DNA from: Adiantum capillus-veneris
Taxonomy: Eukaryota; Streptophyta; Polypodiopsida; Polypodiales; Pteridaceae
Direction: 5' to 3'
Length of the DNA stretch: 64,000 nucleotides
Assembly (NCBI GenBank): GCA_014529385.2
Contig: CM043958.1
Location: forward strand, 75,201,169-75,265,168
The translations under genes were made by a program, and so were the position numbers. Positions 24,045 to 35,198 of the stretch are shown in pieces (the stretch's first letter is position 1; each line of letters starts with the position of its first letter). The notes under the pieces were generated by a model, which was not told where the DNA came from, made no database searches, and was given only the letters and a program-made list of their open reading frames with translations.

Positions 24045-25094
24045 TGCAAAATTATTGCTAAGTGTTTCTTCAAGTTGGCAATTTTCGCAATGGATTTCCC
24101 AGCTGTAAGCATGTCATCAACATACAAAACTAGAATGATCATCAAGCCATCATCTAGATTTCTTGTGTACAAGCAGTGATCCTCTTTGCTCCTTTTATAT
24201 CCTTGAGACCTCATACATGTATCAAATTTATGATACCACTGCCTTGAACCCTTCTTTAAGCCATAAAGTGACTTCATACTAGCTCCTCACGAGATGCGTT
24301 CTCTTGAACAAACCCTTCAGGCTGCTGCATGTAAACATCCTCATTGAGATCCCCGTGAAGAAATGTTGTCTTCACATCTAGTTGGACGAGTTCCATGTCC
24401 TCAATCGCTACAAGACCAAGTACGGTTCTAAGTGTTGTCATCTTGACCACAGGCGAGAAGATTTCATGAAGATCGACTCCCTTTTGCTGTTTGAACCCTT
24501 TGGCTACAAGTCTACCTTGTACTTTGGATTTGGATCACCTGAGGTAAATTTCTTCTTGTAAACCCATTTGCAAGGTAAAGCTTTCGTATCATTTGGCAGT
24601 TCTACCAAGTCCCAAGTGCCATTAGCCAGAATCGAGTTATACTCAGATTGCATAGCCTGCTCCCACTTCACCACATCATCCGCCATCATGGCTTCTTGGT
24701 AGCAGCTTGGCTCACTGCAATCAGTCAACATGATGTAATCAAGACCTGGCTCAAAACGCGCAAGTGGATGAGAGACTCTAGTAGACCATCTCACTCCTTG
24801 ACCATTGTTATCTGCTCCCTCTGGAGCATTGCTAGTGGAAGGTACATTACTAGCCAGCTGAGTTGATTTCACTGTCTCTGAGGCAACATCCTCAAAAGTG
24901 ACTCTCCGAATTTCTATTTCCTTGATAGGTTGTTTATGCATCTTTGACTCATTGAAGATCACATCTGAACTACGGATGAATCGACGAGATTTCGGGTGCC
25001 AGAGATGATATCCCATTTCTCCATCTACACCATATCCAATGAAAATACATTTGTGTGACTTTGGCTCTAACTTTTGTCGAAGTTGTTTAGGCAT
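24041..25094 (-). pseudogene. Copia D reverse transcriptase
   Basis: The first part (25094-24504) carries the integrase C-terminal GKEY-like segment and the RT start WEQAMQSEYNSILANGTWDL with CKWVYKKKF. A broken stretch holds TTFLHGDLNEDVYMQQPEGF in another frame. The next frame reads MKSLYGLKKGSRQWYHKFD and then LYVDDMLTAG, the catalytic YVDD of copia RTs. At least two frameshifts lie between 24277 and 24504. Confidence 0.85.
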
Positions 25095-25163
25095 GTGAGC
25101 ATAAGCTTCCCAACCAAAAACACATAGATGGTCATAGTGGGGCTTACGTTTGGACCATAACTC

Positions 25164-26479
25164 TTATGGAATCTCATAATTCAATGGCATACTAGGCGAA
25201 CGATTTATAATGTGCACTGCGATCAAGACGGCCTTTGCCCAAAAGCATTGTGTGAGATTTTTCCTAGAAAGCATGGCTGTGACTCTTTCCTGAATTGTAC
25301 GATTCATGCGTTCAGCAACTCCATTCTGAGCTGGTGCGTATGGTGCAGTAAATTTCTTTTTAATCCCCCCTTTTAGCACAGAAATTGTCAAACTCCTTGG
25401 AGACATACTCTCCACCGTTGTCAACCCGCAACCTCTTGAGTTTCTTGCTAGACTGATTCTCAATGAGTGCTAAAAAAAATTTGGAACACAGGAAGAACTT
25501 GATCCTTATGTTTCAAAGGATATGCCCACACCTTTCGAGTAGAGTCATCTCTGAATGTCACAAAATACTTGGCGCCCCCTAGAGGCTTGGTTGACATAGG
25601 ACCACAAACATCACTATGTACTAAATCTAGAGGTTCAGCTTGCTTTTGACCCAATGGTAAGTGCACGGACCTAGTCTATTTGCCATAGATACAATGCTCA
25701 CAAATAGGAGAGTCAACATAAGACAAGACAGGTAAGTAGCCAAAACGATTCAGAGTTCTCATTCCTTTTTGGCTAATATGACCTAGTCGGCAATGCCACA
25801 ACTCAGTAGACGGCAGCTCGGCTATAGATATGTAATCATGACCAACATCTGACACATGCATGGAATACAAGGTACCATGCCTCTGACCTCTAAGTACAAC
25901 AAGATTACCTTTGCGTACTATCCACGAACCATTGCCAAATGTGGTGTTGTAGCCCAAATCATCAAGCTGACCAACAGAAATCAAGCTTTTAGTCAACTTG
26001 GGCACATGTCTGACATTACATAAAGTAAAGTGCGTGCCATTCCTTAGATGCAATTTGACATTTTCGACACCCTCAATGTCTAGTTCATAAGCATCACCAA
26101 GTCTCACTTTTCCACAAGAGTGAGAATAAGTAGAGAACCACTCTCTATGTGGTGTCACATGGAAACTCACACCAGAATCTACTATCAAATTATGTGCATA
26201 CTGCGCATCTTCTGTAACAAGAGCCTCGACAGGTAGATCTGCTGTGAAGACCAATACGTCAAAGGTAAGTGGAATAACAACCGCTGGAAGAGTCTCTACA
26301 ATACAAGCATTTGAGGACTCTAGCACATTGATCTCCTTTAGCTTTGCTTTGCCCTTGTTTGAATCATCAAACTTAGAAGTTTCACCGGATTGTTTATCCT
26401 TCTTGCTTTGCTGCCATTTCCTGCCACCCTTCTTCACATGCCCTTTTTTATGGTAGTGATAGCACTCGACATTACGCAT
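25164..26479 (-). pseudogene. Copia D protease and integrase
   Basis: After a damaged zinc knuckle (CYHYHKKGHVKKGG, two Cys lost) comes the protease site IVDSGVSFHVTPH. LWHCRLGHISQKGM with CEHCIYGK gives the His/Cys finger of integrase. The catalytic core shows VHSDVCGPM (first Asp), and APYAPAQNGVAERMNR contains the Glu. The second Asp lies in a frameshifted stretch near 25400. Stops occur at 25676 and 25460. Confidence 0.85.
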
Positions 26480-27171
26480 AGAACCTCAAGACTTACTGCG
26501 TGAGCCCCCACGTTCCTTGCTTTTGGCACGACTTTGAGTGCAACCCCTCTGTCTATCACTAGCAACATACGCATCACCATCCTTCTTGCCTTCGAGAGAT
26601 TTGTTGCAAATCTCCTCGGTAAACAGACTCCCAAGGACGTCATTTTACACTAGATTGGTACTAGGTGTTGAGTTGCTAATCACAGTACAGAAGGTATCCC
26701 AAGACGAGGGTAAACTGCATAGCAGGAAGATACATTTGATTTCCTCATCGAAGACCAAACCCTGAGTGGTCAACTGAGTGAAAATGATATTGAACTCATT
26801 AATGTGAGTAGAAATAGTGCCCTCTCTTCCTTCATTGGAAGGTCAAACAGCTTCTTCATCAAGAAAACCTTATTAGTGGCACTTTTGTTCTCATAACTGG
26901 AACACAACTTATCCCATACATCTCTAGCAGTTCTTTCTCCAAATATAGTAAAGTATACAGATTCGGCCAAATGCAAACGGAGGGTAGATTTGGCCTTAGC
27001 ATCAAGTTTCTCCCACTCAACATTTGTATACTCGCCCTCTGGGCGCTCCATGATAGGATTCAGCTGGCCTTTTTGTATAAGAACGTCTTGAATTTGCTCT
27101 TTCCAGATAGAAAAATTCATCCCATCCAATTTCCAGATATTGTAAATATCCTTTTCACCACTGGATGACAT
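26434..27171 (-). pseudogene. Copia D gag
   Basis: The start MSSSGEKDIYNIWKLDGMNF and the segment ARDVWDKLCSSYENKSATNK are typical of UBN2/copia-type gag. The frame breaks near 26800 and resumes in pieces towards the zinc knuckle. Gag would form particles around the element's RNA. Confidence 0.75.
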
Positions 27172-27343
27172 GGCAGCAAGCTAAAGATAATATGGCGATA
27201 AACACTGGTAATTCTGGAAAAAATTTGGCAGAATTACCCCAGAAAAACTGACAGAATCTCAATCCAAAACTGTCACAAGAGATCAGTAACGCATAAAAAG
27301 TAATGCTCTTAGAGCATAAGACAGGTGCATCAACCACTAACTA

Positions 27344-27498
27344 TGCATCTCAAAGTTAGGAGAATTCTAAAAGAGCACATGGGACACATGTCAGACTCTC
27401 ACTAAGCTTAACCACATGGTGTACTTGAATGCTATTGGTTGGGCTAAAGAGGGGTCCAATGAGCTTCTACTTCCATCTAACAAATATCTAGATATTTT

Positions 27499-27571
<73 letters not shown>

Positions 27572-27780
27572 AGGGGTAAGGAGGACACTTGTCAAAAGTC
27601 TACCCATGTACTTGACTGCATGCTACATGTGATTGGCCAGGGGGAGAGGGGTCCAATGAGCCTGCAGCATGTGGAAAAGTCTCCACTCGCCCAAAGCAAG
27701 GAGGGGGGTTGCTAGGAGGATATACACCATCACACACACTCATTTGAGACACCATTCTCACTTGGTGAAAGTTGAGGAAC
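27344..27780 (+). repeat. Left LTR fragment of chromovirus E with (CT)n run
   Basis: The segment from TCTCAAAGTTAGGAGAATTC to GTTGAGGAAC matches 31310-31720. It holds a CT run at about 27505-27571, much longer than in the right copy (31486-31509), showing microsatellite growth or loss since insertion. Confidence 0.85.
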
Positions 27781-27823
27781 CTCTCCCATCCTTTTACTGC
27801 AAAAGAAAGATAGTACATACCGC

Positions 27824-28399
27824 ATGTGTGTGGACTATCGCGCACTAAACCATATCACTATCAAAAACAGATTTCTCGTACCCCGGGTAGAAGATATGTT
27901 TGATAAGCTACAAGGCTCTACCTACTTCAGTAGGATTGACCTTAAAAGTGGCTACCATCAAATAAGGATAGTGAATGAAGATACCCTAAAGACTGCGTTT
28001 CGTACAACATTTGGCCTTTATGAATATCTAGTCATGCCTTTTGGCTTGACTAATGCACCAGTTACATTCAATCGATTAATGGAGAAAATTTTTAGACCCT
28101 ACCGCAAATTCACTAGAGTGTTCTTTGATGATATCATCATCTACTCTAATTCCTTGGAGGAACACAAGCAACATCTCCAAGTGATTTTTCAAGCATTAGG
28201 GGAGAATAAGCTTTTTCTCAATCAAAAGAAAAGCAAATATTTCCTTCAAGAGATTCAATACTTAGGTCACATTATCTCTCGAGATGGTATCTGTATGGAT
28301 CCATCAAAGTTGGAGGCAATAAAAGCATGGCCTAATCCAAGGAATCTACATGAGCTAAGAATCTTTATTGGTATGTGTGCATATATAGATACTTCATAG
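27824..28399 (+). pseudogene. Chromovirus E reverse transcriptase
   Basis: The frame starts in the middle of the domain at CVDYRALNHITIKNRF and has FSRIDLKSGYHQIRI, MPFGLTNAPVTFNRLM and VFFDDIIIYS (catalytic DD). It ends QYLGHIISRDGI and a stop, where a one-base shift leads into RNase H. The N-terminal third of the domain was removed with the 5' internal region. Confidence 0.9.
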
Positions 28400-28910
28400 C
28401 AAAATTCTCTCAAATAGCAAGACCGTTACATGACTTCACAAAGAAAAACATTAAGTATTCATGGACTGCTAAGGAGCAAAGTGCTTTTGACAAGCTCAAA
28501 GAGAAGCTTATCTCCCAACCAGTCCTTATGCTTCCAGATCTCTCAAAGCCATTTGAGGTCCAATGTGATGCTTGTGGTGATTGCCTTGGAGCAGTCTTGC
28601 TTCAAGAAGGGCATGCCATAGCATATGAGAGCCGAAGGCTTAACACGGATAAACGAGTCTTAGGCATTTATGAGAAAGAGTTGTTAGCTGTTCTACATGC
28701 CCTAGACACATGGAAGCACTATTTATTGGGGACTCCATTCATCTTATGAACAGACCATCAAAGTCTCAAGTACTTCATGACGCAAACAAAGCTTTCCAAC
28801 AAACAAATGAGGTGGGCAAATTTTCTTTCACAATTTAATTTCCACATTGCTCACATTGCTGGTAAGCACAATCAAGTGGCTGATGCACTTTTGCGATGAC
28901 CAAAAGTTAA
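28375..28910 (+). pseudogene. Chromovirus E RNase H
   Basis: It reads FSQIARPLHDFTKKN, then PFEVQCDACGDCLGAVLLQE, YEKELLAVLHALDTWKHYLL and, after a stop at 28747, TDHQSLKYFM. The end, AGKHNQVADAL, is the usual RNase H terminus. One stop codon interrupts it, in the position where copy F has Arg. Confidence 0.85.
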
Positions 28911-28914
28911 TGCT

Positions 28915-29700
28915 GTGTCAATAGCAACTCACAATGATCTATCTTCTATGATAGATGAGTATGCTACTGACCCTGACTTTAAAGATATAATGTCATCCCT
29001 TGCTTTGGGAAAGAAAGAGGAACCATTCACCTTGCAGGATGGTTATCTTCTCCATGGCAATAGGCTATGTGTTACCCACTCCCTTCGTGAGAAAGTCATG
29101 TATGAATCCCATGCCCCTCCCTATGCGTGGCATAGAGGCATTCAACCTACTCTTTGAGGAGTAGAGACGTACCTCTATTGGCCTATCATGAAAGTGGACA
29201 TACAAGAGTATATTTCAAAATGTGTGTATTCCAAAAGACCAAGTATGATAGAGGGAAGCAACCTGGATTACTCCAGCCATTGCCAATTCCTAATTCACCA
29301 TGGGAGAGTATATCCATGGATTTTATCTTTGGATTACCAAAATCTATCCATGGGAATACGGAAATATGGACAATAGTCGACAGGTTTAGCAAGCAAGCAC
29401 ACTTTATCCTTGTCAAGAAGACTATTAAGGCACACCAAATGGCAACTCTATTCATATCACAGATTTTCAAACACCATGGATTGCCAACATCCATCGTGTC
29501 AGATAGAGATCCTAAATGACCAGTAATTTATGGAAAGGTCTCTTTGAAAATCTAGGTACAAGATTGAATTTCTCTTCGGCCTATCACCCACAAATGGATG
29601 GCCAAAGTGAGATAGCCAATCTTACGATTCTTGATCTACTAAAGACCTATGTTACAGAAGTAGATCAATGCCCTCACAATGGAGAAAGTACTTACCTCTT
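28915..29700 (+). pseudogene. Chromovirus E integrase
   Basis: After a linker (LQDGYLLHGNRLCVTHSLRE) the frame breaks near 29157. It goes on with SPWESISMDFIFGLPKS (first catalytic Asp), TIVDRFSKQAHFILV and SIVSDRDPK (second Asp), then a stop, and AYHPQMDGQSEIANLTI (Glu). The zinc finger region is shifted out of frame. The enzyme would insert element DNA into the genome. Confidence 0.85.
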
Positions 29701-30381
29701 GTAGAGTATGCATATAATAATACTATCCATACTTCTACGGGAAAAGCACCTTTTGAAATCATAGAAGGAAGACCTAAAAGTCCCTTGCTACTTAAAGTAC
29801 ATGGGAAGATCTTTGTTGCCGATGAGTATAGCAGTGACCTGCAAACATCTTTTCAAAAGATTAAGGAGGCTATATCCATCTCCCAACTAAGGCAAAAAGC
29901 TGCCGCTGACAAGCACAGAAGGGCCTTAACGTTCAGAGAAAATGATTGGGTCTTACTTAAGTTTCCTAAAGCTCGATTGAGGCAAACGACGGGCAAAAAT
30001 CCTACGGGCCATCAAAAGTATTATGCTAAACTAGCAAAAAGATACTATGGTCCTTTTCAAATTTTGAAGCCAATCAACGAGGTAGCTTATCAACTCAAGT
30101 TACCTAACCATTGGCTCATACACAATGCTTTTCATGTGAGCCTACTAAAGCCCTACAAAGGAGAGCCTCCAAATGAACCAATTATTGAAGACCCTCCCGA
30201 AATTGAAGATCAAGAAGAGGCACTACAACTCGAAGCTATCCTTCGGCATGAAGACAAGGTACTACAACATGGTAAGATTATCCGACGGTATCTTATTAAG
30301 TTCTTAAATTATCCTTTTGAAGATGCTAGATGGATGCAAAGAATCCAGCTTAAGGATAGTATGAACCTTGTCAACGCTTAA
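29668..30381 (+). pseudogene. Chromovirus E integrase C terminus and chromodomain
   Basis: It carries LPLVEYAYNNTIHTSTGKAP, the GPFQILKPINEVAYQLKLP module and HNAFHVSLLKPYKG. The end is a chromodomain-like stretch: LEAILRHEDKVLQHGKIIRR then YLIKFLNYPFEDARWM. In chromoviruses this domain binds chromatin marks and steers integration. The frame itself is intact over 237 codons. Confidence 0.85.
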
Positions 30382-30737
30382 GGATAGTACATGTTTCTTT
30401 TAAATGATTAATGTTTTTGACTTATAAGAGTAATTCTCTCTTTATTGTGCACAAATTTAAGTAGTATGCATACTAAGAATCATGTTTGGGATGACGATGT
30501 CTCTCAAACACCATGTAGAATTTGTCACTCTACTTGGGAGGATGAAATGGACTAAAGAGCAGACATGCTTGCGGCAGCTATGTCTCCCAAGCACCAAATG
30601 GATTAGTCATCCATTTTGGAATGATGTCATAGGGTAAAAAGGGATCCTCTACCCGCTAAGACAAATTGACTAATGACTATGACTTTATCTCTTTTACCTC
30701 ATAGTCGAGGACGACTATGATTTCAAGAGAGAGGTAA
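30382..30737 (+). other. 3' untranslated part of chromovirus E with polypurine tract
   Basis: No frame. It ends in CAAGAGAGAGGTAA, a purine-rich tract abutting the LTR start TGTCATCAAATATC. The same arrangement is found, inverted, near 59100 in element F. Confidence 0.65.
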
Positions 30738-32280
30738 TGTCATCAAATATCTAATATCTAACCAACCCAAATAATTTTCTCATATTAAATTAATCATTTA
30801 ATATGGGATAATAAACGAGAGCAAGGGTTAGAATATAGACATGTGCTTATGGATCTATCTCAACACGGGGCCAATGGTAAAGGGGCCCAAATAAGAGATG
30901 GTCTGACAAAGAGCAAGGTTAACTAATGAAGCTTCAAAAACCTTAGGGTTAGCTTCATTAAAGACCTCCAATGGTTAGTGTTAAAAGTCCTTTTGACCTT
31001 AAGCAAGCTAGGGTTGTGCTTGAGGTGGGAACCTTAAGCATGCTAGGGCTGTGCTTGAGGTGGGAACCCAACCTAAATATAGGAAGTCTAGGGTTGTGCT
31101 TGAGGTGGGAACCCGACCTAAACTTAGGCAAGCTAGAGCTGTGCTTGAGCTGGGAACTCCATCTAAGGTGCTTGTCATGCTTGATGACTAAGGTACTTGA
31201 GATACTTTTCACATTTAATGAGAAAGTTGCTTGAGAAGCTTCCTATGCATGGGGGGGTAAGATGCTTGAGTCAAAAGGAGAACCTACTCAATTAATGAGG
31301 AAGTTGCTTGAGAAACTTCCTATGCATAAAAATCTCAAAGTTAGGAGAATTCTAAAAGAGCACATGGGACACATGTCAGACTCTCACTAGGCTTAACCAC
31401 ATGGTGTGCTTGAATGCTATTGGTTGGGCTAAAGAGGGGTCCAATGAGCTTCTACTTCCATCTAACAAATATCTATATATTTTCAAGCTCTCTCTTTCTC
31501 TCTCTCTCTAAGGGGTAAGGAGGAAACTTGTCAAAAGTCTACCCATGTACTTGACTGCATGCTACATGTGATTGGCCAGGGGGAGAGGGGTCCAATGAGC
31601 CTGCAGCATGTGGAAAAGTCTCCACTCGCCCAAAGCAAGGAGGGGGGGTGCTAGGAGGATATACACCATCAGACACACTCATTTGAGACACCATTCTCAT
31701 TGGTGAAAGTTGAGGAACACCACCTCCTTCTCCAAGCTTGTGAGAGTGAAAGCCTACAACAACACTCTTGGCTATGAAATGCAAATCCAACCAAGAGCCA
31801 TGCTTCAATGCTTAAGCTTGCCATCTTCTCCATATCCATTACTATGCTATTATGTATGCTAGCAAGAAGAGTAATGATAAGTGAGGAACTACTTATTTCT
31901 CCTATGGAATGTTTCTTCTTCCTCTTCCCTATCCTCATTCCCCGCTAGCTCTCTCCACCTTCGAAGGTGTTTGAGGCCTTGGGACTGAGGCTTGGGATAG
32001 TTAATGCTTTCTTCAAGTTTATGTTATGTTTGTGATGCATGAGGATTTCCATCTTCATTGCATCACCTAGGTCACAAGGAACGCAAAGATTGTATTGTAC
32101 CAAGTCTCTCTTGATGGGAGAAACTATAATACAAATGCCTATTGGAGGGGGGACCGGCTCCATATGAATCCGATCCTCAACTATTGTCATGTTCTCTAAA
32201 CTCTCTCTCTCTTGCAAAAGTATTATTTATGCCAAGTTAAGTAAGTGCCATGTTTATGTTGCTACCATCAACTAAGTTCA
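30738..32280 (+). repeat. 3' LTR of chromovirus E
   Basis: It starts TGTCATCAAATATC after the polypurine tract. The right end is set only by where similarity to the LTRs at 57 kb stops (after AAGTTCACCC). It is unusually long, about 1.5 kb. It contains the 45-bp repeats and a CT run. Confidence 0.7.
30999..31160 (+). repeat. Four tandem units of about 45 bp inside the LTR of E
   Basis: CTAGGGTTGTGCTTGAGGTG followed by GGAACC occurs four times, with small changes and spacer lengths that vary. Confidence 0.85.
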
Positions 32281-32806
32281 CCCGCTATGCTCACAAAGTA
32301 ATCTCTTAAAAGTGCTTCACCTAATTCCCTACTTCCAAAGTTCATAGGCAATTTCCATTACATATGTGCATCAAATACTCCCACTGAAATCTATGCTGAT
32401 GCTAAACACTGCAACCTGTAAGAAACCTGGATGTCTTGTATGTATGCAAGAACCTGTGAGGAGATGGATGCCTGAAAAACCCGAGACAATGTCGATGCCG
32501 AAAAGTGCTCCTAATCATCCTATAAACACCATCTCATTAGCACATAATAGCCTCTGAACAACCTGCACCTGTGTCATGTACCTGTACCTGTATTTGTAAC
32601 AAAAGTGGAGTTGAAAAATACAACTCTTGAAGCGTAGCTCGGATGACGTTTTCGATTGCACGAACAGCTTCAAAAGGGGGGTAAAACTGTAGGACCCTTG
32701 CTGGAAACGCTCTCGAAATGCTGAATTTACCGATGCCGAAATCGGAAACCTGTTTGCATTTTTAAAAGTGCGCACGGAGACGCAAAAACGGCAAGCACAA
32801 AACTAT
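32281..32806 (-). other. Leader of copia D
   Basis: Non-coding sequence between E's right LTR and D's primer site. The other part of this leader is at 27172-27343. No frame stands out. Confidence 0.5.
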
Positions 32807-32818
32807 GCTCTGATACCA
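32807..32818 (-). promoter_or_regulatory. Primer-binding site of copia D
   Basis: On the minus strand it reads TGGTATCAGAGC, the standard match to the 3' end of plant initiator tRNA-Met. It lies two bases inside the 5' LTR. Confidence 0.9.
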
Positions 32819-32820
32819 GT

Positions 32821-33022
32821 TGAAGGTGCCAAGGGAAGCGTGTGCGAGTGCAAGTGCAAGAGCAGAGAGAGAGAGAGACCTGCTTTGGGTGGAGCGCACA
32901 GCAACGTTATCCTATTGCAGCTCCTTATTCTGTTGTATTAAAGAATAAGTGTATACATAGTTAAGTTAGTAGATGGGTTAGTAGTAAGTGGGATGTCCGG
33001 CCAGTTGGCTTGAATCCCAACA
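32821..33022 (-). repeat. 5' LTR of copia D
   Basis: 202 bp with TG and CA ends, followed by TAGTT at 33023-33027. It differs from the left LTR by small indels (GA run, TGTTTG) and few substitutions. Confidence 0.9.
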
Positions 33023-33027
33023 TAGTT

Positions 33028-34280
33028 GAGAAAAACTGTGAATGAAATTAATCAAATTTGTAGCATCAAGGTTACTTTGATTAGAATTTGGAGTCATGAT
33101 CAACATGATGGTAATTAAATTAAGCAATGAGCTTATCATTACTTCATAGAGTATAGTTGTAGAGAATAGGTATGATCATCATTGATTTCCAGATGAGTAA
33201 AGGTAAATAAGAGTATAGAATTGATAGTAATGTAGCATTTGGAAAGGATTCCAAATGAATGAGAGAAGGGAGTGATGATAGCTTGATTAAAAATTAAATT
33301 CATAACCAAATTGAGATTTGGAGCTATTGCTATCTCAAATCTTTGATGTTGCAATCACCAAGGCTATTAGCCACAGCAACAAAACTTCCTTCTCCCAACA
33401 AGTGTGTGTCCAAAATGAGTGAGACAAGGCTCCTTTTATAGAGTTTTGGCGCTCCCTTGCCTTGCAAGATTGCCCATACTCCCGTAGGGTGCCCCCTATT
33501 ACTATTCCAAGGTAAAGAGGTGTCAAGTACCCTTACTTGCCAAGAAAGGTGTCAAGTGGCCACTCCCCAAGCCTTCCATGCCAACTTTGGGTGCTACACC
33601 TCATGTAAATCCATGCTTAGAGCCATTCTTTCTGAAAGAGATGGGTCCATGGCCATGGGTCATCCTATGGGCATCCCAACACATGCACATACATGCACAT
33701 GCACATGCATACCTTTGAATTATGAATTAAATGTATTACCTTTAGGATAAGGATTAATTGACTAGAGTTCACTTAGCTCGTTAGAATTCAATTCTGAAAG
33801 TTTCTTTTAATAGAGGAGCTTAAGGATGAAAAGCTAATGCATCAAATGCACACACCTTCTATATTTAGAATTTTTTGGAGCAGACATCTATTTTTATGGA
33901 AATTCAAGGTGGAGTAGATTTAGATGAGACGGTCACGTCTAGATAGGTGCAAGCACCTCAAACTTACTATTTTTGAGCAAAAGTGACAAAGAAGTTAAAA
34001 TTTCATTTTTGAGAAGCTTACATCAATACATACATCAACAGCTCATCGGAGGTGAAAAAACTGCTAAAAATAGAAACTTTCTATTTATGATCAAAATGGC
34101 TTGATAAAATTTTTTTACATGGAGATCCCCTCTCCAAGGGTGGCAGTAACCCTACAGTGGAAACTTAAGCTGGTTATTTTCTCAAAGTCCTAAGATTAGA
34201 AATTAAGGTAATAGTGGCTAATGTGGATTTGGCCAATGGGTTGCAAATAGTTTGGAGTCAAAGTCAAAAATAGATACATA
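33028..34280. other. Non-coding sequence, no gene recognised
   Basis: Short overlapping frames only. An ACATGCACATGCAC-type microsatellite lies near 33680-33710. Confidence 0.4.
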
Positions 34281-35100
34281 TGGCAATTTTGATTCATAAT
34301 TAGAGTCGAATAGTAGTTTAAGAAGAAAAAGAGGAACACAATTCACCTTTCTTTAGAAAGCAAAAGAAAGGAAAGTCCAAGAAGGCAAAGGGAGTAGAAG
34401 AAGGGCAATTGTTGAAGCAACTTAAGGCCTTGACTAATCCTCCCATGCAGTCAAAAGATAAACCCTTCTATGATATTTGTGAAAGAGAAGTACCTTAGAC
34501 TTCATTTACCCTAAGAATAAGAAGCCTCTGAATAGGGAAAGTAAGGAAGTAACTCAAGAAACTTAGGTGTTTCTTGTCAATCAGAATAGGGGAGATTTCA
34601 GGTTTAATACAAGTTGGCAAGGCCAACTTTGTAAGATCAAGGATGTTCATACAATCTAGCCATGATGAAATGCAATTTCAAGAACTAGTTCAAGAGCTTG
34701 GGGGTTCTAAGCTGACACACTTGCTCCATTTCAAGTGAAGATGGCTAATTAGAGGAGACTTCATCCAAAGAGAATTTTGAAAGGTCAAAAGATTGTGGTA
34801 ACCAATTTTAATTTTAGAGTTAATTTAGTGGTGCTAAAGCTGGAGTTTGATAATGACTCATATCGTATGTTATTGAGAAGACCTTGGTTTAGACAAGTGA
34901 GATACATCTTTATACATACTTTCCCACCTATACCTCTCTTTGATTTTAATACATGTGGCCCATATACCTCTATGTCTAGCTTAAATAGTCTCATGAAACT
35001 TTTTGATAAGCTCCCTTTGAGTGTCCTTATCATTCACAACTCTTAGCAGCATCCCATTTCTTTGTTTTGGATGCTCCCATAGGTACCTATCTTTCAAAAA
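34281..35100 (+). pseudogene. Old Ty3/gypsy protease-region remnant
   Basis: The plus strand carries LHPKRILKGQKIVVTNFNFR and then DNDSYRMLLRRPWFRQ, the shape of the gypsy protease C-terminal part with its LGRPW motif altered to LRRPW. Upstream lies a Lys-rich decayed stretch. This may be the same old copy as the gag at 21.0 kb, with D inserted between. Confidence 0.55.
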
Positions 35101-35198
35101 GTATCCATAGGATTTTTTGTCTATTCTTTTGAACTCTTGATTAAACCACCCTTCTTCCCTTATTAAAGTGCTCAGATAGTGTCAAATGAGCAAATGCT

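Larger units (their letters stand above)
27344..32280 (+). mobile_element. Chromovirus E (Ty3/gypsy with chromodomain), damaged
   Basis: An LTR fragment on the left (27344-27780) matches the middle of the full right LTR (30738 to about 32280). The left LTR has lost both its start and its end and joins directly to the RT region, so gag, protease and the primer site are gone. The internal part has RT, RNase H, integrase and a chromodomain in the usual order. Family member F at 57-61 kb is very similar. It inserted into the leader of copia D. Because the left end is deleted, no target duplication can be seen. Confidence 0.85.
22892..33022 (-). mobile_element. Copia retrotransposon D, split by chromovirus E
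   Basis: LTRs of about 205 bp have TG and CA ends (TGAAGGTGCC and AATCCCAACA) and flank TAGTT duplications at both sides. The primer site for initiator tRNA-Met is intact. The minus-strand internal region has the copia order gag, protease, integrase, RT, RNase H. Many frameshifts and stops make it dead. Element E lies in the untranslated leader between the primer site and gag. Without E the element would be about 5.2 kb, a normal copia length. Confidence 0.9.
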
